Shown in pieces: positions 31,140-43,019 of a stretch of DNA of 64,000 nucleotides. The notes below the pieces were generated by a model that saw only the letters and a list, made by a program, of their open reading frames with translations, did not search any database and was not told the origin of the DNA. The stretch covers positions 21,224,293-21,288,292 of the forward strand of contig OU452203.1 in the NCBI GenBank assembly GCA_911728435.2. The letters are read 5' to 3'. The stretch is from Apoderus coryli (taxonomy: Eukaryota > Arthropoda > Insecta > Coleoptera > Attelabidae). Made by a program: the position numbers and the translations under genes. Every line of letters starts with the position of its first letter. Within the stretch, counting starts at the first letter, position 1.

Positions 31140-34100
31140 CATGGCAAGAATATTTTATTTATCGGTACCCGACTGAGAAGTAAGTCCAAAATTTGTTTTA
31201 CAACTGCACTGATTGCTACCGAAATAGAGTTCCCGAGTTCTTTGACAACATCATCAGTATTTTCGTTTAGGAATTTGTCCATCTGCTCACCTGAAAAAAG
31301 TTAATACATTAATTCTGATAATAAACTTTTTTTTAAAGAATAGACTGGCTGACAATGTAGGTCTTCTTCTTTCTCCGTTTGACCTATTGCCTAACAGCAT
31401 AGATCAAACATATTGGGGGGCCTGTGGAGGCAATTCATTGGCTAATGTGTTAAGCGCCCTATAGATCGCGTCTCCTAGTGGATTAAGATCAATCGTTCAT
31501 TTAGGCTATCTAGTCTGCAATTTTTTTTCCGACTCTAACGTTGAGCTTGATGCCCAGCTAATAGACGAGAGCCATAATTGGCTAATCCTTTTTTAATAAT
31601 AAATTGTTTCTAAATAGCTAAAATGATTTCAAACAAAAAAGAGACCTATCCGGATGTCGTTAGTATTTATATTTTTTGCCAAACTAAATGAAAAATCCAC
31701 TTACCCAATTTTTTGTCGCCATTGAACAAGTTCTCAAATCTAAAGTGTGCATTTCGAACAACAAATGACACATCTGGTTGCACATTTGTTACATATTCAT
31801 TACCATCGGCTTTCTTGATCAAATTATATGTTACTTGAGTATTTATGTCACATCCCTCTATAAAAATCAATACAAATAGGCAATACATTTTTTTTCGGAA
31901 GTCATTAAAATGGACTTTAATTTTAAGTCATGTCTCTGTCAAATTTCATCCAATCACCTCTGGATTACAGCGATAATACCCTACATGTGGTGTTTTCAGT
32001 TTGGTGTTTTTCTTTATTAAAAATTAATCAAACGTCAAACTGACAACTGGTTTAACACTAAGTGTAAAAAGATATCCAATCATTCGAACAGATCAACTGC
32101 AGTTAGCCATTTGGCAAATAAAGGAATTCCTGAACAGCAATTAATGAAAATAACAGGACATAGCAGCTCTAATTCAATTAAACCGTACTTGAATATTAAT
32201 CAAGAACGCCATGGTGAAATAATCAACACCATGCGAGGAATTTCTTCAACAGTGGAAATTAACAATCCGTCAACTTCAGCAAACTCTTCTTCCAATTTAA
32301 CATTTAACAATTGTACTTTTCACAACTGTAGTTTTAAATAAAAATGAATAATATTTGTTTGATTAAAACTAATACATTTTGTATTGAAAATTATTAAACG
32401 TCAGATTGACAATCAAATTTTTGATATCTACAAAGTAAAAAGTTATCTTATCGAATACTCCTCGGGTCTTGTTAAATACTCAAAATTTTGTCATAGAGAA
32501 TCCTTCAAGCGAGTTGCTCAAGGATAATAGCCCTCGGCCTGCGGCCTTGGGCAACACGCTTTCGGCATTCTTTATGACAAAATTATCTCGGTATTATCAT
32601 TTACATTTACTGCTGGCGGCAGACCAAATGTACCAGAAGTTCTGCCAAAGCAGTGGGGCCCGCATATTTTTAAAAAGGCAGCAATTCCTTCGGGCACTTT
32701 ACCAAATTTGGGAAACCAACTAATTGTTGATCGGCTTAGTGTACTTTTAAAAAAATCGTGTATTATTTAAATTAGTTGGTCTGAAGTCTGCATACTTTCT
32801 AAAAATATTTAAATAGTCCTTAACTACGAAACTTCTGAGTTTTTATTTGACAGTATTTATCAAATATAAAAAATTAATGAGTTTATTATGCAGTGGGACC
32901 AAAAGTCCCCTTCTAACTTCTGAACCGTTTGACGTTCTGCATTTTTCACCAGGTGATGATTTTTTTAAATCTTTTGTTATTACTTTATATTGACTTACAT
33001 TTACTTAAATATGCCAGCGATGAAAAAACTTTCCAAATAAACATTGTACAGATTTAAGTGCTCTATCATTTCATATGTAACATTGTTATGACTTTATTCG
33101 ATCCTTTGGGTTTATTGGCGTGCTTCACTATAAGAGGAAAAATGCTAATGCAGGAAATTTGGCGGTCAAAATTACAATGGGATGATGAGTTACCTGCAGA
33201 TTTAAGAAATAGTTGGAAGAAATGGCAGTGTGATCTTCAGGAAATATCGAAATTCAAAATTCCCAGATGCTACTCTCGCAAAATTTCAGAAGCTAAGAAT
33301 ATAGAAATTCACGTATTTGTGATAGTAGCGAGAAGGCGTTCGCAGCTGTGGCTTACATTAGAATCCAGACAGATGAGGATATAGATGTAAATATAATTAG
33401 CGCCAAAACAAGAGTGGCTCCTTTGAAACCCTTATCGATTCCGAGATTAGAGTTACAAGCAGCGGTAATGGCGAGCAGGCTGGGTCAAACAATTAGAAGT
33501 GAGCTAGAAATTCCAATTCACAGAATGTTATTCTGGTCGGATTCCAAATGTGTGCTTAACTGGATGAAGAGGAAATGTTAGAAATGATGAAAAAATCCTT
33601 TTCGACTGAAGATTTTGGAGTAGTGATTTCTCCCAAAAAGTTAAAGGAAGCTGACAATTTAGCATTAGATATTATGAACAAAACGGCAAGAAGAATAGGC
33701 AAAAGATTTGAAATAGGATTGTTATGGAAAGACGAGAATGTACATCTTCCGAACAGTAAAAATATGGCGATGCAACGTTTAAAGTGCGTAGAGAAAAAAT
33801 TTATAAAAAACAGCAATTTCGGGCAACAGTATAGCGAGAAAATTTTAAGCTATATAACGAAAGGATATGCCGAAAAATTGACTGAAGCAGAGGCATTGAA
33901 TGACGGTCCACGAACTTGGTATTTACCACACTTTGGGGTAGAAAATGTCAATAAACCTGGAAAGATTAGATTGGTCTTTGATGCAGCAGCTAAGTCGCAT
34001 GGGGAAAGCCTTAATGATAATTTGTTATCAGGGCCAGATTTGCTACAGCCTTTAGTGGGAATTCTTTTGAAATTTAGACAAAGACAATTTGCATTTTGTG

Positions 34101-36004
34101 GAGATATCCGGAAAATGTTTCACCAGGTAGTTATAAGAAATGAAAACAGGTGCGCCCAGAGATTTTTATGGCGTGATTTGGAAATAGAAAGAGAACCCGA
34201 CGTATATCAGATGAAGGTAATGACATTTGGGGCAACCTGTTCGCCTTCGTGTGCACAGTTTATAAAGAATAAGAATGCAGAAGAACTTGCTGGTGATGAA
34301 GACATTTTAATAGCTATAACAAAAAAATTTTACGTAGATGATTATTTGGATTCGAGAGATACTGAAGAAGAAGCTTTGAAAACAGTCTTAAAAGTGAAAA
34401 GAACTTTATCTCTTGGGGGGTTCGAGATTGTGAATTGGACAAGTAATTCTACATTAGTACGTAAAAAATTATCACCAGAAGATTTAATGACCCCTAAAAT
34501 TATAGATAATTCAGAAACAAATAGAGTACTGGGTATGAACAAACATTGGTATTTTCTATTAACAATGTTTTTTGAGCGAGCTAGGTAAATTAGGTTGATG
34601 CGATGTTTGAATACATAATATTTGTAATATCTAGAATGACCTGAAGAAGGCTATATAAAACCATCGTCGAAACGTAGTCGTAGAATATTATAATAAAATT
34701 AGAAAAGCGAAATGTAACTTTCGCTAAAAAATAAAAGATCAAGAACTTGAAACCCCATAAAAAAAAATTTAAGATCGAGGTTGAGTTGCAAAGATTGCAA
34801 CTAATATTAAAAACAAAGATATTACGATTTTTGTTCATCAAAAATACAGAATTATTTTTGTATTTTGGATAGCTAACCTGAAATTTTAAAATAATTGTAA
34901 ACAACAGAAATATTACTCAATTGACAAAATGTTTGGTATAGATTAAAGTCAACAAAGTAAACCTTCCAACAGCTGACATCTAACAACAATAAGTGTTGCC
35001 AAGGCCCAAAATATCGGCTTTAATTGCAAATTAATCGATTATTTGTTTATTTTACCAGATAATAATTACCAAAAGTTATATTTGCAGGTCCTTTGCCTTG
35101 AATAGGCAACACAAGAATTCTGCCATCCATTTCATAGTCTGTGATGAAATTCAACCGTTCACCGAATACTTTGACGTCCATTTGATGATTTTTAACGTCA
35201 ATCCTAGAAAAACGAAATCAACAAAATTGTTTTACATTTTTTAAAGATAAACATACTTGATGTCGTTTAACACAATTTTTTCCAATCCACTCAAAATAAC
35301 GTTTTTCAATACGATCTTCAAATGCTGGCTCTGTGATAACTCAATCAGCGGTAGGCGCAAAGGATTTAAGTTTGGTGTTTTAAATTTTTTGTCACCTACA
35401 AATAATTCAAATATTTGTCCGAGTTTATTCATGCCCAAGGCAGCAATTAGTCCTTATGTCATGTACAGAAGTAAAGTAATGTATTTTTGTTAATTTTTGG
35501 AGCAATCTGCGGAGTGAACAAATGAAAGTAGAAATTATTTGCTAATGGGAAATTAAAGATTGTTCTTTTCTGAGCAATTTAATATTTTATTCTCTCTGAA
35601 AACTCACTTATTAAGAAAGTTGCAGGGGTTCGTAAAAAGAAGTTAATTTTGTCGGTGTGTAGTTATGATTGTATTGTTGCCGGGGCCTCCAAAACTCTTT
35701 CGTTGTGTAAATTAGTGTGTAAAGTAATTTAAAATTATAAAAAATACCTTTTAATAATTCTGGAATAGCTGCTAGAGCGCTGCGTTTGCCACACTCGTTG
35801 ATTTTTGGATCATTTGCTCTGCATGCCTTAATGTACGTAGCTATCAAAATATAATTTGAATAATGACGTTTTTGCAAAACTAATTATTTAAATTTTTTAA
35901 TATCACTTACGCAAATCTGCCGCATAACTAGATCCAAAACCAAGTTCGAAAACGGTTACAACTAATACTACGCAAACGGTAATATTTAAATTACGCAAAG
36001 ACAT
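31139..36004 (-). CDS. Takeout/JHBP-family secreted protein, gene C
   Basis: Six minus-strand exons, 36004-35911, 35840-35748, 35395-35257, 35203-35070, 31857-31705 and 31290-31139, join in phase to 254 residues. The N-terminus MSLRNLNITVCVVLVVTVFE is a signal peptide. The Cys pair (IKACRAND, NECGKRS), IPELLKGDKKFKTPNLNPL, DGRILVLPIQGKGP, FENLFNGDKKLG and EQMDKFLNENTDDVVKEL follow family order. Exons 2-4 have exactly the same lengths (93, 139, 134 bp) as in gene B, showing a shared ancestor with the same intron plan. Intron 4 (3.2 kb) contains Crypton and BEL/Pao remnants. A TATA box lies ~75 bp upstream of the ATG. Confidence 0.88.
32050..32599 (+). pseudogene. Second Crypton 3' fragment, in gene C intron 4
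   Basis: From ACACTAAGTGTAAAAAG onward this matches the 23,330-23,837 copy almost base for base: HSNR, GHSS and IKPYL codons, the NCTF/NCSF C-terminus, TAA at 32,341, a 3' UTR and the terminal hairpin (32,485-32,587). The 3' UTR keeps a ~45-bp segment lost from the first copy, and its hairpin lacks an 11-bp piece (CTATTATCAAG). Only the last ~90 codons remain. Confidence 0.85.
33058..34588 (+). pseudogene. BEL/Pao pol remnant in permuted order
   Basis: 33,058-33,573 encodes the region that normally follows the RT: FDPLGLLACFTIRGKMLMQE, IPRCYSRK, IHVFVIVA, then (frameshifted) KTRVAPLKPLSIPRLELQAA and FWSDSKCVLNWMK (RNase H). 33,575-34,588 then encodes the region that should precede it: STEDFGVVISP, FEIGLLWKDENVHLP, RLVFDAAAKSHGESLNDNLL, GDIRKMFHQV, KFYVDDYLDS (catalytic YVDD) and NRVLGM. 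FDPLGLL is expected directly after NRVLGM. No LTRs are seen. It lies in the intron of gene C, antisense to it. Confidence 0.85.
34589..35069. other. Remainder of gene C intron 4
   Basis: Contains CTGAAGA (near 34,636) followed 22 bp later by GAAACG, a partial match to the ribozyme-like motif, but no stem II pairing is evident. Otherwise no feature. Confidence 0.3.
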
Positions 36005-36076
36005 TATATTATGCAATAGTTTTGTTTCTTCTAAATATTGTATATTCACTAAATATAATATATTAAAACATCCTGA

Positions 36077-36086
36077 TTTATATATA
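36077..36086 (-). promoter_or_regulatory. TATA box of takeout-like gene C
   Basis: The minus strand reads TATATATAAA, 73-82 bp upstream of the gene C ATG (36,004). A start site ~30 bp downstream would give a short 5' UTR of about 40 nt, usual for small insect secreted-protein genes. No initiator could be fixed. Confidence 0.4.
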
Positions 36087-36155
36087 CCTGGACTAGGTGT
36101 ATTGGCAACACACTTACAAATTTTTTATGAATTAACAACTTAGTCGATGGCAGAA

Positions 36156-37618
36156 CAGTGGTCCTCAACACGTCGATCGCGAGCCCCTGGTAGCTCCCAA
36201 CATATCTATCATGCCAAACGACATGCGGAGGATTCCTCATTAAGGATAGTTTCTTAGGTCTGGATTAGGTCCTGTATGATAGCGTCCTATACCAAACCAA
36301 GGCCCCAAAAAATTGAAATCTGTTTTCCTAATAATGAGGTCGTGAAATTTACGCAGGACAATGATATTATGAAGGGCTATTTGCATGCCAAACGACATTC
36401 TTCGGAACGGTCATTAAGGATAGTTTCTTAGGTCTTGATTAGGTCCTGTATGATAGCGTCCTATACCAAACCAAGGCCCCAAAAAATTGAAATCTGTTTT
36501 TCTAATAATGGAGTCGTGATATTTACGCAGGACAATGATATTATGAAGGGCTATTTGCATGGCAAACCACATTCTTCGGAACGGTCATTAAGGATAGTTT
36601 CTTAGGTCTTGATTAAGTCCTGTATGATAGCGTCCTATACCAAACCAAGGCCCTGAAAAATTGAAATCTGTTTTCCTAATAATGGGGTCGTCAAATTTAC
36701 GCAGGACAATGATATTATGAAGGGCTATTTGCATGGCAAACGACATTCTTCGGAACGGTCATTAAGGATAGTTTCTTAGGTCTTGATTAGGTCCTGTATG
36801 ATAGCGTTCTATACCAAACCAAGGCCCCAAAAATTGAAATCTGTTTTCCTAATAATGGGGTCGTGAAATTTACGCAGGACAATGATATTATGAAGGGATA
36901 TTTGCATGCCAAACGACATTCTTCGGAACGGTCATTAAGGATAGTTTCTTAGGTGTTGTTTAGTTCCTGTATGATAGCGTCCTATTCCAAACAAAGGCGC
37001 CAAAAAATTGAAATCTGTTTTCCTAATAATAGGGTCGTGAAATTTACGCAGAACAATGAAATTATGAAAGGCTATTTGCATGCCAAACGACATTCTTCGG
37101 AACGGTCATTAAGGATAGTTTCTTAGGTGTTGTTTAGTTCCTGTATGATAGCGTCCTATTCCAAACAAAGGCGCCAAAAAATTGAAATCTGTTTTCCTAA
37201 TAATAGGGTCGTGAAATTTACGCAGAACAATGAAATTATGAAAGGCTATTTGCATGCCAAACGACATTCTTCGGAACGGTCATTAAGGATAGTTTCTTAG
37301 GTCTTGATTAGGTCCTGTATGATAGCGTCCTATACCAAACCAAGGCCCCAAAAATTGAAATCTGTTTTCCTAATAATGGGGTCGTGAAATTTACGCAGGA
37401 CAATGATATTATGAAGGGCTATTTGCATGGCAAACGACATTCTTCGGAACGGTCATTAAGGATAGTTTCTTAGGTCTTGATTAGGTCCAGTATGATAGCG
37501 CCCTATACCACATCAAGGCCCCAAAAACACTGTACATTCAAGAAAAAAAAAAGTAGCTCACTGTACATTCTACAATTACCGAAGGTGCTCAATACATTCA
37601 GAAGGTTGGCGACCACTG
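36156..37618 (-). mobile_element. hAT-ended element whose body is a 174-bp satellite array
   Basis: The left end CAGTGGTCCTCAACACG and right end (complement) CAGTGGTCGCCAACCTT are hAT-type terminal repeats; the 8-bp flanks TGGCAGAA and GCCTAGAA are similar but not identical. The interior is almost entirely tandem repeat: GGTCATTAAGG occurs at 36,409, 36,583, 36,757, 36,930, 37,104, 37,278 and 37,451, a 173-174 bp period, about 7.3 units. Units at ~36,930-37,277 share private variants (GTGTTGTTTAGTTCC), showing a recent internal duplication. It lies 152 bp upstream of the gene C ATG. Confidence 0.85.
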
Positions 37619-37744
37619 GCCTAGAATAAAGATAGCTTTTTTCTTATTTTGTTTTGTTTGTTGTGCATATAGATCTCGACCGGTTCGCGAATTTAAATTT
37701 GATTGGTGCCCAAATTCAAGGGTATAATGATGGCTAATTATGCA

Positions 37745-38085
37745 TCTATTTTTTAATAATAATAATCTTTATTTCAAAAATTATGTACACAACAAAAAAT
37801 GAAACATGTCAATTTAACAATGTAAAAACCAAAATGTAAAAAGAAAATTACACATTATCTACTTAATATTATAATCATAACTTTCCTTATAATTGTCTGA
37901 TTTTTTTTTATTGAATTTTGAGAAATTAGCAGTGTTTTATAGCAGTAGTAAGCCGGAAAATGTTGGTTTATAAAAAATTATCTATCTTTCTTATGGATAG
38001 TCCGATTTTAATAAAATTAAGCTCAGTACAAAGGTAATGTTTGCGGAAGTATCAAAAAAAAGTATTGGTGCTTTTTTTTATTTTT
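37745..38085 (-). pseudogene. LINE 3' tail and short flank
   Basis: The minus strand ends AAATAAAG then ATTATTATTATT (37,755-37,775), the LINE-tail pattern seen also at 18,653, 52,215 and 57,222. The coding part is not recognisable. Confidence 0.4.
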
Positions 38086-38885
38086 TATACGAGGATTGCC
38101 CTTTATATTTCGGGATTTGGCAACCCTGGTGTTGCAATCTGGCAACTGACAGCTTTATCGTAAAGTTGGACATTTTTGAGGTTACACGTACTTAGAACAT
38201 TTTGACATACGAGCGCTACTTGTGTTGTTTAAAAGATTCATCTCGGCCCAAAAATGGAATTAAATCGTGAACATTTTCGTGCGATTATTTTTTACAACTT
38301 AATTCAATTTTTGGCGATGAAGCTCCATCAAGGACCAGTGTTTATCGATGGTATGGTGAATTCAATCGTGGTCGTAGTTCACTCCAAGACGAATTTCGTG
38401 AAGGTCGTCCAAAATCAGTTGTTGTTCCGAAAACCATTGATGCTGTGCGCGAACTGATATTGTAAGATCGTCATGTGACTTATTAAGAGATTGAGACAAC
38501 CTTAGGCATAAGTGGGACCAGCATACATTCGATATTGCAAAAACATTTGACTGTCAAAAAATTTTGTTCTCGTTGAATCCCACACAATTTGTCAATCGCT
38601 CAAAAAAGGCTCGTGTCGTTTGGTCGAAAGAAATGCTCAAAAAATACGATCGCGAAGCACTTCCAAGCAAATGGTCGCCTGTTTTTTAGGAAAACCTGGA
38701 CATGTCGCAACCGTACCACTAGATACCTCAATCAGAGTGGCAAAAGTTCTTCGACAATTGGTTCAAATGCATGCAAAAGTGTATAGATCTCCATGGGGAA
38801 TATTTTGAAAAACAATAAACTGATTTTCGATGATTAATATTTGTTTTTGCTCTCTAATCCGGAAATATAAAAGGCAACCCTCATA
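38086..38885 (+). pseudogene. Deleted mariner, family 1 (MELxREHF type)
   Basis: Inverted ends ACGAGGATTGCCCTTTATAT (left) and ATATAAAAGGCAACCCTC (right) bound the element. The plus strand keeps the start MELNREHFRAIIFYNL, then pieces of the N-terminal HTH region, SIAQKRL, SKQMVACFLGKPGHVATVP (after frameshifts) and the C-terminal WQK/MHAKVYRS region. Much of the DDE catalytic domain is deleted. A second copy of the same family, minus strand, is at ~60,250-61,290. Confidence 0.8.
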
Positions 38886-40433
38886 TGTAGCCACCATCTA
38901 GTGGGGAACAATACAAGAATGTTTCTGATTTTGTCAATTTTCTTAGCCGAAATGGCGCCCTCCTCTTAAGAACTACACCAGATTTTCAGATTGTTCAACA
39001 GTGTAGTGTATTGATCGAAACCATTCCCGGTGGGACACCCGGTATATTTTTAATAATACACTATCAGAGTCGCCATCTAACAAAACTAGCTGAGACGCAA
39101 TGAAACAAACTATAAACTCTTGTGTTGTTGGGCACTAGGCTTTTAATAGATGTCGCTGCCGCACGTCGTGATAGATACAGTGGAGCCATTGAATATTGTT
39201 TATTTTACAGGCTGTACAGAGCGTACAATCAATAACACATAATATAAAGGAGTTGTTGTTGGTAAGGTCATCATAAATAAATATACTGTGGTAAGGTGCA
39301 AAAGAAATGTTCAATTATTTAACAAAAAATATTAATATTTTAAAGTTTACATTGCAACATTTTAAATTAACAGCGAGATTTCAATTCCACGGTACGTCTG
39401 TTGGCTCTTAACTATTTTTACTGTTTCACTATACCGACGACCAAAGATATACACGGTGTCCGCTGTGCCTCCGGAGAAAACCGTGCTCTCAGCCAGTCAG
39501 AGAAAAGCCTATGCAAGATATTTTAATAAATCTTTCTTATTCGAGAGATCATTAGATTATTATGTGGTTGTGGGGAAGGAAAAAGGAGTTTGTTTGCCTG
39601 CGGTGTTCACCGAATTGAGCTGGCTGTGATTGTATGCTTGCCAGCACTTCTTCCACCTCGACTTCCAGCAACACAGTCCAAATCACTTACAACAAAGCGC
39701 CGGTTTATCGTCTTCCAAACTCAAAAAGATCAACTATAGGATCGAATCTAGACAAAGACGTTTAATTTTAATGAAATTAAATTAATTTCTTTAAGATTTC
39801 ATGTTATCACTAGCTGTTAGTTTATTTTAATGTTTTGTTTTATGTGTTGTTTTGTTCTATTTGGTTTTAAACCGTATATGCGTAAAATTTTTAATTTATT
39901 AAATATTTATTAATAAAAAAAGATTATATTATAAATAAATATGTGTTTTTTTTTTAATATAATAATATAGAAAATCGTACAATCGGACCCCACCATTCTC
40001 TTCTCTGGTAGAGAGCCCTGCTTACACATAGCACAATTGCAAATATTATAAACAATTTAATAAGAATTTGCGATTAATTAAAAGGGAAACTACAACGGAC
40101 TGTAAACGATTTTGCGGTGATTTTAATTACCTTAGTAAAAATGATTAAAAATATAACTTGCGGTGGGCGTTCTTGAGGCATATTTACAAGGCACAAACAC
40201 ATAGCTATTAAGAAATTAGAAAATATCAGACACAATAATAAAAAATAACTCAAAAGAAAAAAAACCTATATAGATTTATATTATTTTAATAATTATATAA
40301 TAACATACGGGATAATTAACAGAATTTAACACTATATCAAAATAACAGGGTGTTCAAAAAACCTCATTACAATAAATTTTTCTATAACGCTCTCGATTTT
40401 TGTTATTTCTAGAAATAAAACTATTAAGTGTTA
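38886..40433. other. Intergenic DNA
   Basis: No gene is recognised. 39,060-39,500 is less AT-rich and could be a short remnant of an element or a promoter region, but nothing decisive was seen. CAGGGTGTTC near 40,351 is a terminus-like motif. Confidence 0.3.
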
Positions 40434-41684
40434 TGCAGGGTGTTTGGAAGGTCGATAGAAAGTCTTGGGGAGGTGATAGGGCAGACCATGTAGAATCTTT
40501 TAAGCCAAACATACCTTAATACAAAGTTTTACGGTTTTACAGATATTCGGATTTTGAAATTTAAATCATAAATTTGTAAATGAAACAAAATAAACTATTG
40601 AAACATGCTTTATTGGTGTTCAAAGTGAGAACCATTGTTTCTAATATATGCTCGAGCTCTACGTCTTACTTCAGTAGTTGTTGTTTGTAATAACATGTCT
40701 TGCTGCATTACTTGGAAAGTTTCTCGAATTTTCCTTATTAAATGGTTTCTTGATACGATTTCTTCAGTATAAACTAACTCTTTAGCCCGCCCCCAGACAT
40801 AAAAAACCTCTGCCTATCCAGCTATTTGGCAAAATATCATCCAAATATTGTCTTCCGTCTAAACGGAAATGAACTGGACATCCGTCATTTTGGAAAACAA
40901 TTTGCATATCATCTGGAAATTGTACTCATTCAAGTAATGCTGGAAGAACATTTTGCAGAAATTCTAGATAGCTGTCGCCGTTTAATCTTTCTGGCAAAAA
41001 ATAAGGACCGATTAATCTTTCTCCAATGACGCCGGCCCATACATTAACGAAAATTTTGTGCTGGAAAGACACCTGTTTTTTCCAGTGTGCATTTCCGTGC
41101 TTATCAGCCCATTCATGCAAATGCCTTCCTTTGAAAAATTGGACTCGTCAGTCCATAGAATGCTTTCCAGAAACCGTTCATTCTCAATGTCAGTATTTAA
41201 GAGAAAACGACCATGTGAATACGCAAAAGCCAATTTTGCTTCTGCGAATAGTATCACCATCTAAAGGTCCTTGTACGCCGATACCATGAAAAGTATATTT
41301 TCCTTCACGATACATCGTACTCCAAACCTTCCATGACGACAAACCAAGATCAGCAGCAACTTTCCTAGGACTTGTAGCGGCATCATCTGCAAACGCTTGG
41401 AGGATTAGATCTTCGATTTCAGGAGGATGTCGACCTGGATGAACACCAGGTTCATTATGCTTGTTCTCTAAATGAAAAAAACACACTTTTAGGTATTTAA
41501 AAACTATTTCATACAGCCTGTTGTTCTTTTAGTGGTAACAGGAAAAAAACGCATATTCTCGAGAATCTCCAATAAGTCGAAAACCGTAAGACTTTGTACT
41601 AAGGTATGTTTGGCTTAGAAGATTCTAAATGGTGTGCCTTATGACGTCCTCAAGACTTTCTATCGACCTTCCAAACACCCTGTA
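40434..41684 (-). mobile_element. Tc1/IS630-type transposon with long TIRs, decayed transposase
   Basis: Ends TGCAGGGTGTTTGGAAGG and CCTTCCAAACACCCTGTA are inverted repeats; complementarity continues for ~100 bp (AAACATACCTTAATACAAAG on the left, mirrored near 41,600). The minus strand encodes an N-terminal HTH (IEDLILQAFADDAATSPRK, LGLSSWKVW), then ESILWTDESNFSKEG (first catalytic Asp), WAGVIGERLIGPYFLPERLN and YLEFLQNVLPALLE. Two frameshifts separate these blocks and the C-terminal third is lost, so it is inactive. The full element is about 1.25 kb. Confidence 0.82.
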
Positions 41685-43019
41685 TATAATTTGAAAGGAA
41701 AAATAATAAAAATAAATATGCAATTTAAGTGGCTAAAAAAATCAGGATGGTTCCATTTAAGAAAAGCATAAGTTTGGTTCATATTTTGAAACTGAGGCAA
41801 AATAAAAAAATTAAGTGTAGGCCTATGGACTCTACATAAAAACATCTATCAAACGCCATTTATAAACTAGAATTCTAAATTTTAATTTGATTTAATATTC
41901 CACTTGTTACAATCATTAATGTTATTGTCAAAGAGTCCAAACAAATTACTTTACTTTATTAACTAAAATTTGATTCAATCAAGGTTTGCTCAAAGAACGC
42001 TGTACGAACCTAAGTACTGTAGGTTCGTACAGCTCCTTTAGCAGCAACAGCCGCCACTGATTGGTTTATTTTATTAAAAAAACTTTTAATTATTAGTATT
42101 TGTATTATGTAAAAATAAAACTACAAATCGTAATTTAGAAAGGTAAACTACAATGGTTACTTTTGGCATTCCCTATAAATATATATTTCTTCATTATATT
42201 ATCGGACATTTTCTTAAATATTTATTAAAAATATTCTTATTTTTCACGTGGAAACATCTGTTTTAGTTTTGCACCTGTCCCACATTATGGTCTCATATTT
42301 CAATTAATTGTATTAAGTAGGTACCTATGCATATACGAGGTGAGAACGAAAATTATCCATGTTGATTGATATTATGTACCTAAAAAATGCATAACATCTT
42401 CCGCGTCCTTTCTGTATTTTACAAGTTGAAGGCCCAAAATGTTAAATTTGCCCAAAGACGACGAAGAGCCAGATATGCTTTTTTTTGTGCCCCCCTCGGA
42501 CTGCATTTAACACTTACGAACAGGAAAGGGGGGAGAGTGAATAAGGGAATCAATATATCATCATAATTTTAAATCAATTTCTATAGATTTCATATTTGAG
42601 TTCAAAAACTATCTGCCCCACATTAAATTATATAAAGCAGCTGTAACTTTTACCAAACAACCCTTATAATTATTCTAAATGAAATTTTGTGTATATTTTT
42701 TTTCTTTACAAAATACATTATATTCTTTTGCTCTTAAGTAAATTTACCACTCGAGAAGATTTCGGTCTTTTATTTTCATCTAAAAATTTTTACCTGAACC
42801 GATAATGTTGTTTCTTCGTTCTACGATTTGCAGCTGCCGTGGTCCCGAAAAATCTTCTCATTATGGTACATCCGACAGATTTTTAACAATACACTCGGAA
42901 ACGAGGCAAAAATTTCTGAAGAAATAAAGCAGTGGCGTAGATAGGTATTTAAAACTTTTTTGTAACCATTAAGTTCTTTAAAAAAGAATATTTTGACATA
43001 AAGTATCTTTTTCAAAAAT
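41685..43019. other. Intergenic DNA
   Basis: No gene is recognised. CAGTGGCGTAGATAGG near 42,932 is another terminus-like motif. Confidence 0.3.

Noticed and set aside
34636..34670. CTGAAGA...GAAACG as another hammerhead-like motif
   Set aside because: The sequence between the two core words cannot form stem II next to GAAA, so only the core words match.
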